From Rhodocaloribacter sp964552015 (GTDB lineage: Bacteria; Bacteroidota; Rhodothermia; Rhodothermales; ISCAR-4553): a DNA stretch of 52,905 nucleotides. The notes beneath the pieces were generated by a model, which did no database searches, was not told the origin of the DNA, and saw nothing but the letters and a program-made list of their open reading frames with translations. Position 1 is the stretch's first letter, and every line of letters starts with the position of its first letter. Below, one piece after another: positions 20,401-27,594 of this stretch. The position numbers were made by a program, and so were the translations under genes. Where the stretch lies: NCBI GenBank assembly GCA_964552015.1, contig CAZKFR010000016.1, positions 1 through 52,905 on the forward strand, given 5' to 3'.

Positions 20401-21504
20401 GTGGAAGACGCGCTGCACCTGGCTCCCTCGTGCCAGGCGTTCCTCCTCGATGCCACGTTGCCCGAAGACGACCTGCAGACGTTCCTCAGCGGGCACGTCC
20501 CGCTACCCGCCGGCGGTTCGGCCGAGCAGGCACCGGTGATCCTGCTCCAGCCCGTCGGCCGTCGCCCCGGCCAGGGCCTGCCCCGGCTCCGCCTGCTCAG
20601 CAAGCCCGTCCACCGGCAGCGGCTGTACGAATCGCTCCGCCACGCGCTCTATCCGCACGAGCACTCCGAAACGGAGGGCGCCCGTCGTGCGGGGGAGGAT
20701 CGCAGCGCCCGTCGGCTGCGGGTCCTGCTGGCGGAAGACAACCCCATCAACCAGCAGGTGGCCGTGCGCATGCTCCACCGCCTGGGCCACGACGTAGAGG
20801 TAGCCCACAACGGGCAGGAGGCCGTCGACCGGGTGGAGAGCGAGCCGTTCGACATCGTGCTCATGGACCTGCAGATGCCCGCGATGGACGGGCTCGACGC
20901 GACACGGGAGATCCGCAGGCGCCTGGCCCCCGACCGCCAGCCCCGCATCGTCGCGCTGACGGCCAACGCCATGCAGGCCGACCGCCAGCGCTGCCTGGAG
21001 GCCGGCATGGACGACTACATCGCCAAGCCGTTCCGCCTGGAAACCCTCCGGGATACCCTCCTGCGGCTCGACCTGCCCGGCCACGACGACGCCCCGGAAT
21101 CCCCGACCGGAACCCCGACCACGGACGCAGCGCCTGCCCCCGCTCCTGCGGAGGGGCTCGTCATCGACCGGGAGGTACTCGACGAACTGCGTGCGATGCT
21201 CGGAGCCGGAGAAAATGCCGGGTTTCTCCGGGACCTCATCCAGGATTTTCTCAACGACAGCCGCCAGCTCCTGGACGAGCTCCACGAAGCGGCGCGACGG
21301 GACGATGCACCCACGTTCGAACGCCTGGCGCATACGCTCAAATCCAGCAGCGCCATGTTTGGAGCCCTCACCTTCTCGAACGCATGCCGCGAACTCGAGG
21401 AGATCGGCGAGTCAGGGCGTCTCGAGGGGGTCGAGGGACGCCTCGAGCGCCTCGAAGCGCTCTACGAGGCCGTGCGGAGCGTCCTCGGCGCCATGGAGTT
21501 CTGA
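17434..21504 (+). CDS. Hybrid sensor histidine kinase with GAF, PAS, receiver and Hpt domains
   Basis: A 1356-residue cytoplasmic phosphorelay protein with no membrane segment. Domains in order: GAF (about 30-195), PAS (215-320), two further GAF domains (340-500 and 530-665), a coiled coil (670-715), HisKA with phospho-accepting His726 in NMSHEIRTPMNGVIGM, an HATPase domain (about 826-945, with DTGIGIP and GGTGLGLAI), a degenerate receiver (about 960-1065, LLDATLP), a canonical receiver with Asp1145 in IVLMDLQMPAMDG, and an Hpt domain with His1300 in LAHTLKSSSAMFG. The chain His726-Asp1145-His1300 would pass phosphate to an unlinked regulator. Three GAF domains suggest small-molecule or light sensing. 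Its 3' end overlaps a minus-strand gene by 93 bases. Confidence 0.92.
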   Translation: MSARTPSRTLPTDRPSRPPEAGPVVPGSDEELVRARLDLMRNLALALTEDSTPDEVIRLALEKIGALFPDARVAFSTIDRDGHLQVLQDRCPETMPPMAGRTFDLSVAPGLLARLREGHALPVSDVASEPLLEPLQATYRSLQTRAVLYVPLPETHEVSGLICLGHPVPHAWPPAPVALLEEAASFLTLALRDARRREEKNRAEAALRESEARFRALAEASFEGMAVLVDGTLVEANQTLAHLFGHPTPEALIGERIDRLLTRDDGTPVSFLPANERHTLTGTRRDGTPFPVEVLARETPYQGQAAHVLGFRDLTEARRADAERSRLLEQTQQALARTDALYHLSRLLLNFQQLPDVLPGVTDGLAQTLPASRVVLALLDEDSVERRIVQHHDPRVTSLPEALFDPEGDLTRAVTASPEPILLRPDQTDPAGVLSDELRRTYGLGSMLIVPLPHPERCRGLLLAGRSFDAPPFSTLDVALAVAVANQTSVALENARLFREHVRHARELDAYSSALKELHFLNTTAFPDLSALLDAFLDTGRRLLGLQTGTISYLEEEHLFVLAAASLEPESLFPGMTMPVDQAPCREVIRQRRTVMHLAPEVDAPSLLNPAVYIGTPILVEGQLFGTLSFASLAPRDVPFAAHEVELLELMAESLGRFLTLAQKEQEQRTVQEHLRRYAEDLEATKQTLEQQAADLATTVAELEEARRQAEEATRSKSLFLANMSHEIRTPMNGVIGMIELLRETPLTDEQRQYIDTIHASGETLLNLINDILDLSKIESGKLELEDVPFSVWDLVETALDVVALRAADKQVALAAEVAPDVPAWVSGDVTRLRQILINLLGNAVKFTDEGEVVLSVTTERDDDGTPLLHLAVRDTGIGIPPERLETIFDTFTQADASTTRRYGGTGLGLAISQRLSRMMGGRLWAESQVGAGSTFHVVVPLVPAPDEAEPLPAFGGQQVLLLERHAPTRRMLSGHLTAFGLRVREAASVEDALHLAPSCQAFLLDATLPEDDLQTFLSGHVPLPAGGSAEQAPVILLQPVGRRPGQGLPRLRLLSKPVHRQRLYESLRHALYPHEHSETEGARRAGEDRSARRLRVLLAEDNPINQQVAVRMLHRLGHDVEVAHNGQEAVDRVESEPFDIVLMDLQMPAMDGLDATREIRRRLAPDRQPRIVALTANAMQADRQRCLEAGMDDYIAKPFRLETLRDTLLRLDLPGHDDAPESPTGTPTTDAAPAPAPAEGLVIDREVLDELRAMLGAGENAGFLRDLIQDFLNDSRQLLDELHEAARRDDAPTFERLAHTLKSSSAMFGALTFSNACRELEEIGESGRLEGVEGRLERLEALYEAVRSVLGAMEF

Positions 21505-21882
21505 CCGGCGACGCTGCCGAATGGCCGCTCGCCAGGCGGCCTCCAGCAGGGCATAGTCGCGTTCCTGCAGCTCCGGTGCGACGCCCTGCACGGCCTGGAA
21601 GCCGAGCGCCACCGGCGAGAGGCTGGCCCGGGGTGCGCTGCCGGCATTGAGGATCCCGGTGCGGAAGAGGCCCTGCCGGAACTCTCCGTGGAGCTGGCCG
21701 AGCACGCAGCACGTCCCATCGGCCAGCGTCAGCGTGGCCAGGTCCAGGCGGTGGTGCCAGCCGGGGTCGACGGCATCCAGATAGGCGGCCCCTCGGGCCA
21801 CCCGGGCCCGAACGACGTCCGGCGTGACCCGGCGAGCCATCCGCTGCTGCCGCCAGCGCCTCCAGGCCGTTTTCCAGAACAT
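21412..21882 (-). CDS. Small unknown protein overlapping the kinase 3' end
   Basis: A 156-residue minus-strand frame beginning MFWKTAWRRWRQQRMARRV. A good AGGAGG precedes its ATG by about six bases (minus strand, 21883-21896). The middle reads AAYLDAVDPGWHHRLDLATL and GTCCVLGQLHGEF, a pattern I recall from short uncharacterised proteins of actinobacteria and phages in which a 'CVLGQL' block follows a 'PGW...I/LDL' block. Function unknown. The last 31 codons run antisense through the end of the kinase gene. The C-terminal EALEASLDPLETP segment may therefore be poorly conserved, or the two genes may really overlap tail to tail. Confidence 0.6.
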   Translation of the reverse strand: MFWKTAWRRWRQQRMARRVTPDVVRARVARGAAYLDAVDPGWHHRLDLATLTLADGTCCVLGQLHGEFRQGLFRTGILNAGSAPRASLSPVALGFQAVQGVAPELQERDYALLEAAWRAAIRQRRRSELHGAEDAPHGLVERFEALEASLDPLETP

Positions 21883-22026
21883 ACGAGCCTCCTTCCAGGA
21901 TTCGAGAAACGGTGCGTAACGTTCCAACGTGCTACACGACAGCAGGTTGCCCGGCCCCGCTCCGCAGGAACGTCGACCGGGGTTCGGCCGTTGTGCGCCA
22001 CCGTTCGAACGATCCACCGCTCCGTG

Positions 22027-23247
22027 ATGCGACCGACGTACGCCTTTCTCCTTATGCTGCCGCTCGTGGTGATGCTGGCGGCCTGTACCGGTGCCCCCGC
22101 CCCGTCGTTCGACCCGGCCACCGCCTCCTGGGAGGACATCGAGCAGGCGGCCCGCGGGCAGACCGTCACCCTCCTGATGTGGACCGGCGACCCGTACATC
22201 AACGCCTATATGCGTTCGTATGTGGTCCCGACCCTGCAGGAGCGCCACGGCATCACGCTGGAGATCGTCGCCGGGCAGGGCAACGAGATCGTTTCCCTCC
22301 TGATGACCGAACGGGAGGCCGGGCGCGACGTGAGCGCGTTCGACATGATGTGGATCAACGGCGAGACGTTCTACCAGCTTCGCCAGATCGACGCCCTCTA
22401 CGGGCCCTTCACGCAGCTTCTCCCGAACGCCCGTTTCATCGACTTCGAAAACCCTTTCATCGGGATCGACTTCCAGCAGCCGGTGGACGGCTATGAGATG
22501 CCCTGGGGGAACGTGCAGTGGATCCTCATCTACGACAGCGCCCGCGTGAGCGACCCGCCGCGTACGCCGGAAGCCCTCGCCGCATGGGTCCGAGCCCATC
22601 CCGGACGCTTCACCTTCGACACGTCCTTCACGGGCATGACCTTCCTGAAGACGCTTCTGATCCACTTTGCCGGCGGCCCCGGCAGCCTGGACGGTCCCTT
22701 CGACGAGGCACGCTATGCGCGCGTGGCCCCCCGCCTCTGGACCTACCTGCGTGCCCTACGCCCGTACCTGTGGAAACGGGGCGAAACGTTCCCCGCCAGC
22801 GTGGCCCAGCTTCACCAGCTCTTTGCCTCCGGCGAGATCGACTTCACCATGAGCAACAACGACGGTGAGGTGGACAACAAGGTACTCCAGGGCCTATTCC
22901 CCGAGACGGCGCGTGCCTATGTGCTCGAAGGCGGCACCATCCAGAACAGCCATTACCTGGGCATCGTGAAGAACGCGCCCCATCTGGCCGGTGCCCTCGT
23001 CACCTGCAACTTCCTGATCTCGCCCGAAGCCCAGCTGCGCAAGCTCGACCCGCAGGTCTGGGGCGACGGCACGGTCCTCGACCTGGACCGCCTGCCACCC
23101 GCGTGGCAGACGCGGTTCCGGAACCTGCCCACCCGGCGGCTGGCGCCGGACCGCACCCGGCTCCAGGCACACGCCCTGCGGGAACTGGCCCCCGAATACA
23201 TGATTCGTCTCTACGACGACTTCCGCCGCGAGATCATCAACCGGTGA
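22027..23247 (+). CDS. ABC importer substrate-binding lipoprotein, YnjB-like
   Basis: A 406-residue lipoprotein with signal LLMLPLVVMLAACTG, the Cys being the likely acylation site. The mature protein has a periplasmic-binding fold: TVTLLMWTGDPYINAYM, YEMPWGNVQWILIYDSARV and GRFTFDTSFTGMTFLKTLL match the layout of YnjB-type binding proteins (TFxKxxL after a PxRF block). YnjBCD transporters have no firmly established substrate; related systems handle polyamines or thiamine. First gene of a four-gene operon: its TGA overlaps the GTG of the first permease (23244-23247). Earlier in-frame starts are rejected because this ATG gives the signal peptide. Confidence 0.88.
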   Translation: MRPTYAFLLMLPLVVMLAACTGAPAPSFDPATASWEDIEQAARGQTVTLLMWTGDPYINAYMRSYVVPTLQERHGITLEIVAGQGNEIVSLLMTEREAGRDVSAFDMMWINGETFYQLRQIDALYGPFTQLLPNARFIDFENPFIGIDFQQPVDGYEMPWGNVQWILIYDSARVSDPPRTPEALAAWVRAHPGRFTFDTSFTGMTFLKTLLIHFAGGPGSLDGPFDEARYARVAPRLWTYLRALRPYLWKRGETFPASVAQLHQLFASGEIDFTMSNNDGEVDNKVLQGLFPETARAYVLEGGTIQNSHYLGIVKNAPHLAGALVTCNFLISPEAQLRKLDPQVWGDGTVLDLDRLPPAWQTRFRNLPTRRLAPDRTRLQAHALRELAPEYMIRLYDDFRREIINR

Positions 23248-24107
23248 GGACCTGCCTCGGACATAACGACCGGCTCGGGGTGCTGGGCCTGGCGCTCTTC
23301 GCCCTGATCGCGCTGGTACCGCTCGGGTTCAGCCTGGCCTATGCCCTGGCCTACAGCCTCGGCCTGACCGGGCTTCTGAGCGAAGGCCTCACCGGCCGCT
23401 ACTGGGCGCGCCTGTTCTCGGAGGGCGAGATCTGGGCCTCGTTCGGGCTGAGTTGCTATGTGGCTGCCGCCACGGTCCTGCTGACGGTCAGCCTGGCGCT
23501 GATGCTCGTGCTCCTGCTGCGTCAGCCGCTGCGCCGGGGGCCGCTGGCCTACCTGATCTACCTTCCTCTGGCGATCCCGGCGACCGTTACCGGCTTCGTA
23601 ACGTACCAGGTTCTTTCGGGCACCGGCTACCTGACCCGCTGGCTGCTCGCCACGGGCCTGGTCGACGACCCGGCCCGGCTTCCGGGTCTGGTCAACGACG
23701 CCGCCGGGATCGGCATCATCATCGCGCACGTGGGCATGGCCGTGCCGTTTTTTACGCTGCTTTTCCTGCAGCTCTACGATCGGGAGAAGCTGGATGCGCT
23801 GGTCAGCCTGGCCCATACGCTGGGCGCGGGACGCCGTGCGGCACTCTGGCGCGTCACCCTTCCGATCCTGCTCACGCGGGCGACCACCAACCTGGTGCTG
23901 CTGTTCATCTTCGTCCTCGGCTCCTACGAGATCCCCCTGCTCCTGGGCCGGCAGTCGCCCCAGATGCTCTCGGTGCTGACGATGCGCAAGTACGCACTGT
24001 ACGACCTGACGGAAAAGCCCGAGGCGTTCATCGTGGCGCTGCTCTACGCCCTGCTGGTGCTGGTTCTGATCGGCGTCGTCTTCCGGCGCGGGAGGGAGAT
24101 GCCATGA
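23244..24107 (+). CDS. ABC importer permease 1
   Basis: A 287-residue inner-membrane permease with about six hydrophobic helices and a BPD-type EAA loop: LVSLAHTLGAGRRAALWRVTLPILL, where the ATPase docks. The GTG start at 23244 overlaps the upstream stop by four bases (GTGA), which argues for translational coupling. An earlier in-frame start would extend the protein into the binding-protein gene and is rejected. In Escherichia coli YnjC the two permease halves are one polypeptide; here they are two genes. The stop overlaps the second permease's ATG (ATGA, 24104-24107). Confidence 0.88.
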   Translation: MRTCLGHNDRLGVLGLALFALIALVPLGFSLAYALAYSLGLTGLLSEGLTGRYWARLFSEGEIWASFGLSCYVAAATVLLTVSLALMLVLLLRQPLRRGPLAYLIYLPLAIPATVTGFVTYQVLSGTGYLTRWLLATGLVDDPARLPGLVNDAAGIGIIIAHVGMAVPFFTLLFLQLYDREKLDALVSLAHTLGAGRRAALWRVTLPILLTRATTNLVLLFIFVLGSYEIPLLLGRQSPQMLSVLTMRKYALYDLTEKPEAFIVALLYALLVLVLIGVVFRRGREMP

Positions 24108-24907
24108 ACGTCAAGGTTCCGGCATCGCCGGCCGCCGGGTTCCGGCGCATCCTGGCGTTTCTCGTCGGGGCGGCGTGCCTGTTTCCCTTCGCCTACCTGC
24201 TGCTCCTTTCGCTGGCCACGACCTGGCCGTTCCCGGACCTGTGGCCTTCCGGTCTGACGGGCACGCGCTGGACGAACACCTTCCGGCAACACGGAGGACT
24301 GGCACCGGCCTTTCTGCGGTCGGTGTTCCTCTCGGTCACGGTCGCCCTGCTCTCGACCAGCGCCGGCTACCTGACGGGAAAATACATCGCCTATCACCCG
24401 CACCGGCGCCGCCTGCTCTTCCTGGCCTACGTCCCCTTCCTGATGTCGCCGGTGATCCTGGGGACGTGCCTGATGTACCTGTACCTGCGGGCCGGGCTGG
24501 CCGGCACGCTACCCGGGGTCATCCTGGCCCAGTCGATGTTCGCCTACGGCTTTGCCATCGTCTTCTTCAGCGCGTTCTGGAACGCCGACCTCCGGGCCCT
24601 GGAGGAACAGGTGTACACCCTGGGGGGTACGCCGCGCGACGCCTTTCGCCGCGTCCTCCTGCCGGTCTCGAAGGGCATGCTGCTGATCTGCTTTTTTCAG
24701 ACATTCCTCATCTCCTGGTTCCAGTACGGGCTCACCCTCCTGATCGGCACGGGCAAGGTGCAGACGTTGCCGCTGCTGGTCTACGCCTACGTGAACGAGG
24801 CCAACCCCTTTTATGCCGCTCTGGCCAGTTGCCTGCTGATCCTCCCCCCGGCCCTGCTGCTGGTCATCAACAAGCGGTTCGTGTTCCACGAGATGCGAGA
24901 GTTCTAG
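24104..24907 (+). CDS. ABC importer permease 2
   Basis: A 267-residue permease starting MNVKVPASPAAGFRR. It has six hydrophobic segments and its own EAA loop, EEQVYTLGGTPRDAFRRVLLP. It pairs with the preceding permease to form the transmembrane channel of the YnjBCD-like importer. The ATPase gene starts six bases after its stop. Substrate unknown. Confidence 0.88.
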   Translation: MNVKVPASPAAGFRRILAFLVGAACLFPFAYLLLLSLATTWPFPDLWPSGLTGTRWTNTFRQHGGLAPAFLRSVFLSVTVALLSTSAGYLTGKYIAYHPHRRRLLFLAYVPFLMSPVILGTCLMYLYLRAGLAGTLPGVILAQSMFAYGFAIVFFSAFWNADLRALEEQVYTLGGTPRDAFRRVLLPVSKGMLLICFFQTFLISWFQYGLTLLIGTGKVQTLPLLVYAYVNEANPFYAALASCLLILPPALLLVINKRFVFHEMREF

Positions 24908-24913
24908 CCAGCC

Positions 24914-25672
24914 ATGCTGCTCGAGGTGATGCAACTACGCAAGCGGTTCGGCACGGAAGAGGTGCTGCGCGGGGTGAGCCTGTCCGTCCCGGCTCACGCG
25001 ACGCTGAGCATCGTGGGGCCGTCGGGCTGCGGGAAGACGACCCTGTTGAAGATCATTGCCGGGCTGACGACGGCCGACGGCGGCACGGTGCGGCTCGACG
25101 GGGAGGACCTGACGGGCGTCCCGCCCCAGCGGCGCGGCACCGTCTACCTGTACCAGGAGCCCCTCCTGTTCCCCCACCTCGACGTGTTCGAGAACGTGGC
25201 CTTCGGGCTGCGGCTGCGCCGGGTGCCGGAGGCGGAGCTGCGCCGGCGCACCGAGGCGATGCTGGCCGAGCTCGACCTCACGACCCACGCCCGCAAACGC
25301 CCCCGGCAGCTTTCGGGCGGTCAGCGGCAGCGCGTCGCCTTCGGCCGGGCCATCATCGTCAACCCCCGCCTGCTCCTGCTCGACGAGCCGTTCGCCAGCC
25401 TCGACGTGGACATCCGCGCGGCCATGCAGGACCTCTTCCTGCGACTCGTGCGCCAGTACCGGATCACGTCGCTGTTCGTCACGCACGACCTGAAGGAGGC
25501 CCTGCGCGTGGGCGACCGGCTGGCCACCCTGCGGGCCGGCGTGCTGAAGTCGTATCCCACGAAGGAAGCGTTCATCGACGACCCCGAGACGGGTGTGCAG
25601 CGGGAGCTGGCGTTCTGGGAACGCCTCCGCACACCCACCCTCTCCTCCGGCCACGGGCCGCCAACCGGCTGA
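24914..25672 (+). CDS. ABC importer ATP-binding protein
   Basis: A 252-residue nucleotide-binding subunit. Walker A is GPSGCGKT (35-42), the signature LSGGQ lies at 133-137 next to QRQRVAFGRA, Walker B is LLLLDEP (153-159), and the switch His occurs in LFVTHDLKEA. The Q-loop reads YLYQEPLLFPHLDVFENV. This is the standard layout of importer ATPases such as PotA/YnjD. It completes the operon that starts at 22027. No C-terminal regulatory domain is present; the protein ends shortly after the core. Confidence 0.92.
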   Translation: MLLEVMQLRKRFGTEEVLRGVSLSVPAHATLSIVGPSGCGKTTLLKIIAGLTTADGGTVRLDGEDLTGVPPQRRGTVYLYQEPLLFPHLDVFENVAFGLRLRRVPEAELRRRTEAMLAELDLTTHARKRPRQLSGGQRQRVAFGRAIIVNPRLLLLDEPFASLDVDIRAAMQDLFLRLVRQYRITSLFVTHDLKEALRVGDRLATLRAGVLKSYPTKEAFIDDPETGVQRELAFWERLRTPTLSSGHGPPTG

Positions 25673-25698
25673 CGCCCTCGTCCCCAACCCCTGTGCCC

Positions 25699-26508
25699 AT
25701 GTCCTCCGTTGCCGTCATCCTCGGGAGCGCCTTCGACGCGGCCCGGCTCGCCGACCTCACCCTGGTTCCCGAAACCATCCCCACCCCCTGGGGCGCGCAG
25801 GTGCTCCACCGGGTCGAACACCCGGACCGCGACGCCTACGTGCTGTTTCGCCACGGGGTGCCGCACCGGCTTCTGCCCCATCAGATCAACTACCGCGCGC
25901 AGGCCGCTGCCCTGGCCGCCGTGGGCTGCCAGGCGCTCGTCGTCACCAGCTCGGTGGGCGTGCTCGATCCCCGCCTCCCGCTCTTCCGCCTCCTGCTCGT
26001 CGGCGACCTGCTCATGCCCGAGAACCGGCTGCCGGACGGCTCGACCTGCACCATGTTTCCCCATCCCGCGCCGGGGCAGGGGCATCTGGTGCTGCGGGAG
26101 GGGCTCTTCGCCACCGCCCTGGCCGGTCAGCTCCGCACCCTGGCCGACCGGACCGGCGTGGCGCTCCACCCGGAGCCCGTCGTCTTCGCCTATGCGGGCG
26201 GACCGCGGACCAAGACGCCAGCCGAGAACCGCATGTGGGCACGCCTCAGCGCCCAGGTCAACTCGATGACGGTCGGGCCGGAGGTCGTCCTGGCCAACGA
26301 ACTGGGCATCCCCTGCGCCGCGCTCGTGGCCGGCCACAAATACTCCGTCCCGGACCGCCCCGCCCCGGACGACGCCCGCAGCGTCCGCGACTCGCTCGTA
26401 GCCGCCCGCCACGCCATGGAACGCCTCGTCGTCGCCTTCCTCCGTGACGGGCACCCGGTCCCGTTCGGAAATCACCTGTACCGCTTCGACACATCCGAAA
26501 ACCACTGA
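25699..26508 (+). CDS. Purine nucleoside phosphorylase/MTAP family protein
   Basis: A 269-residue member of the PNP/MTAP phosphorylase family. VAVILGS near the N-terminus is the phosphate-binding Gly/Ser loop, FRHGVPHRLLPHQINYRAQ corresponds to the RHG-x4-PH-x-(I/V)NYRA phosphate site, and QVNSMTVGPEVVLANELGIP aligns with the GMTGMPEAVLARELG purine-site segment. Such enzymes split nucleosides or 5'-methylthioadenosine with phosphate in purine salvage. The variant PGPEVVL-type site makes the exact nucleoside uncertain. It follows the ABC ATPase by 26 bases, so co-transcription is likely and the importer may bring in a nucleoside-related compound, an inference only. Confidence 0.8.
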   Translation: MSSVAVILGSAFDAARLADLTLVPETIPTPWGAQVLHRVEHPDRDAYVLFRHGVPHRLLPHQINYRAQAAALAAVGCQALVVTSSVGVLDPRLPLFRLLLVGDLLMPENRLPDGSTCTMFPHPAPGQGHLVLREGLFATALAGQLRTLADRTGVALHPEPVVFAYAGGPRTKTPAENRMWARLSAQVNSMTVGPEVVLANELGIPCAALVAGHKYSVPDRPAPDDARSVRDSLVAARHAMERLVVAFLRDGHPVPFGNHLYRFDTSENH

Positions 26509-26527
26509 CCCACTCGCAATATCCCCC

Positions 26528-27580
26528 ATGCCGTACCCCTCCGTTCTCGATGGGCACAACGACGTGCTCCTCCGCCTGCACCGGCAACAGGCCTCGGTCC
26601 GCGCCTTCCTCGACGGCACGCCCGACGGCCACCTCGACCTGCCCCGCGCCCGTGCCGGCGGCCTGGCTGGCGGCTTCTTCGCCGTGTTCGTCCCCTCCCC
26701 CGGGCCCGCTCCCTCCCGGCAGGCCGTCATGACGAGCGACGGCTACGACGTCCCCTATGCCGAGCCGGTCCCCCCTGAACAGGCCCTGGCGACCACGATG
26801 GCCCTGACCGCGCGGCTCTTCCGCATCGAAGCCGCCTCGGCAGGACGGGTCCGTGTGGTACGGTGTGTGGAGGACCTGAGAGATTGCTTGAACGAAAACC
26901 GGCTGGCCGCCATCCTGCACTTTGAGGGAGCGGAAGCCATCGACCAGGACCTGAACACGCTCGAGGTGTTTTATCAGGCCGGGCTTCGCTCGCTGGGCCT
27001 GGTGTGGAGCCGGCCCAACGCGTTCGCCCACGGCGTCCCGTTCCGTTTTCCCCACAGCCCGGACACCGGCCCCGGCCTGACCGACGCCGGCCGCGCCCTC
27101 GTGCGCGCCTGCAACCGCCTGGGCATCCTCATCGACCTGGCCCACCTGAACGAGCGCGGCTTCTTCGACGTGGCCCGCCTCTCGGAGGCCCCGCTCGTGG
27201 TGACCCATACCGCCGTGCACGCCCTCAGCCCCTCCTCCCGCAACCTGACCGACCGGCAGATCGACGCCGTCGGCGCCTCCGGCGGTGTCATCGGGCTGAA
27301 CTTCTCCGTCTACGACCTCCGGCCCGACGGACGGAACGTAGCGGCCACCCCGCTCGACCTGATGGTCCGCCACATCGACTACCTCGTCGAGCGTATCGGG
27401 ATCGACCATGTAGCTTTCGGCTCGGACTTCGACGGCACCGCCATCCCGTCCACGCTCGGCGATGTGACGGGCCTGCCGCACCTGCTCGAAGCCCTCCGCC
27501 GGGCCGGCTACGACGAAGACGCCCTGCGGAAGATCGCCTTTGAGAACTGGCTACGGGTTCTGCAGGCCACCTGGCGTTGA
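26528..27580 (+). CDS. Membrane dipeptidase family (M19) protein
   Basis: A 350-residue metallopeptidase of the renal-dipeptidase family. Metal-binding residues appear in order: DGHNDVL (His10, Asp12), LHFEGAEAI with the bridging Glu, the His of LVVTHTAVHAL, and GSDFDGT near the C-terminus. M19 enzymes hydrolyse dipeptides, some with D-residues, using two zinc ions. No signal peptide is seen despite the family name, so it is probably cytoplasmic. The ATG at 26528 is chosen over one 84 bases upstream that lies within the phosphorylase gene. The spacing of 19 bases to the phosphorylase suggests one transcript. Confidence 0.9.
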   Translation: MPYPSVLDGHNDVLLRLHRQQASVRAFLDGTPDGHLDLPRARAGGLAGGFFAVFVPSPGPAPSRQAVMTSDGYDVPYAEPVPPEQALATTMALTARLFRIEAASAGRVRVVRCVEDLRDCLNENRLAAILHFEGAEAIDQDLNTLEVFYQAGLRSLGLVWSRPNAFAHGVPFRFPHSPDTGPGLTDAGRALVRACNRLGILIDLAHLNERGFFDVARLSEAPLVVTHTAVHALSPSSRNLTDRQIDAVGASGGVIGLNFSVYDLRPDGRNVAATPLDLMVRHIDYLVERIGIDHVAFGSDFDGTAIPSTLGDVTGLPHLLEALRRAGYDEDALRKIAFENWLRVLQATWR

Positions 27581-27594
27581 ACGGCCCTTCGGGC

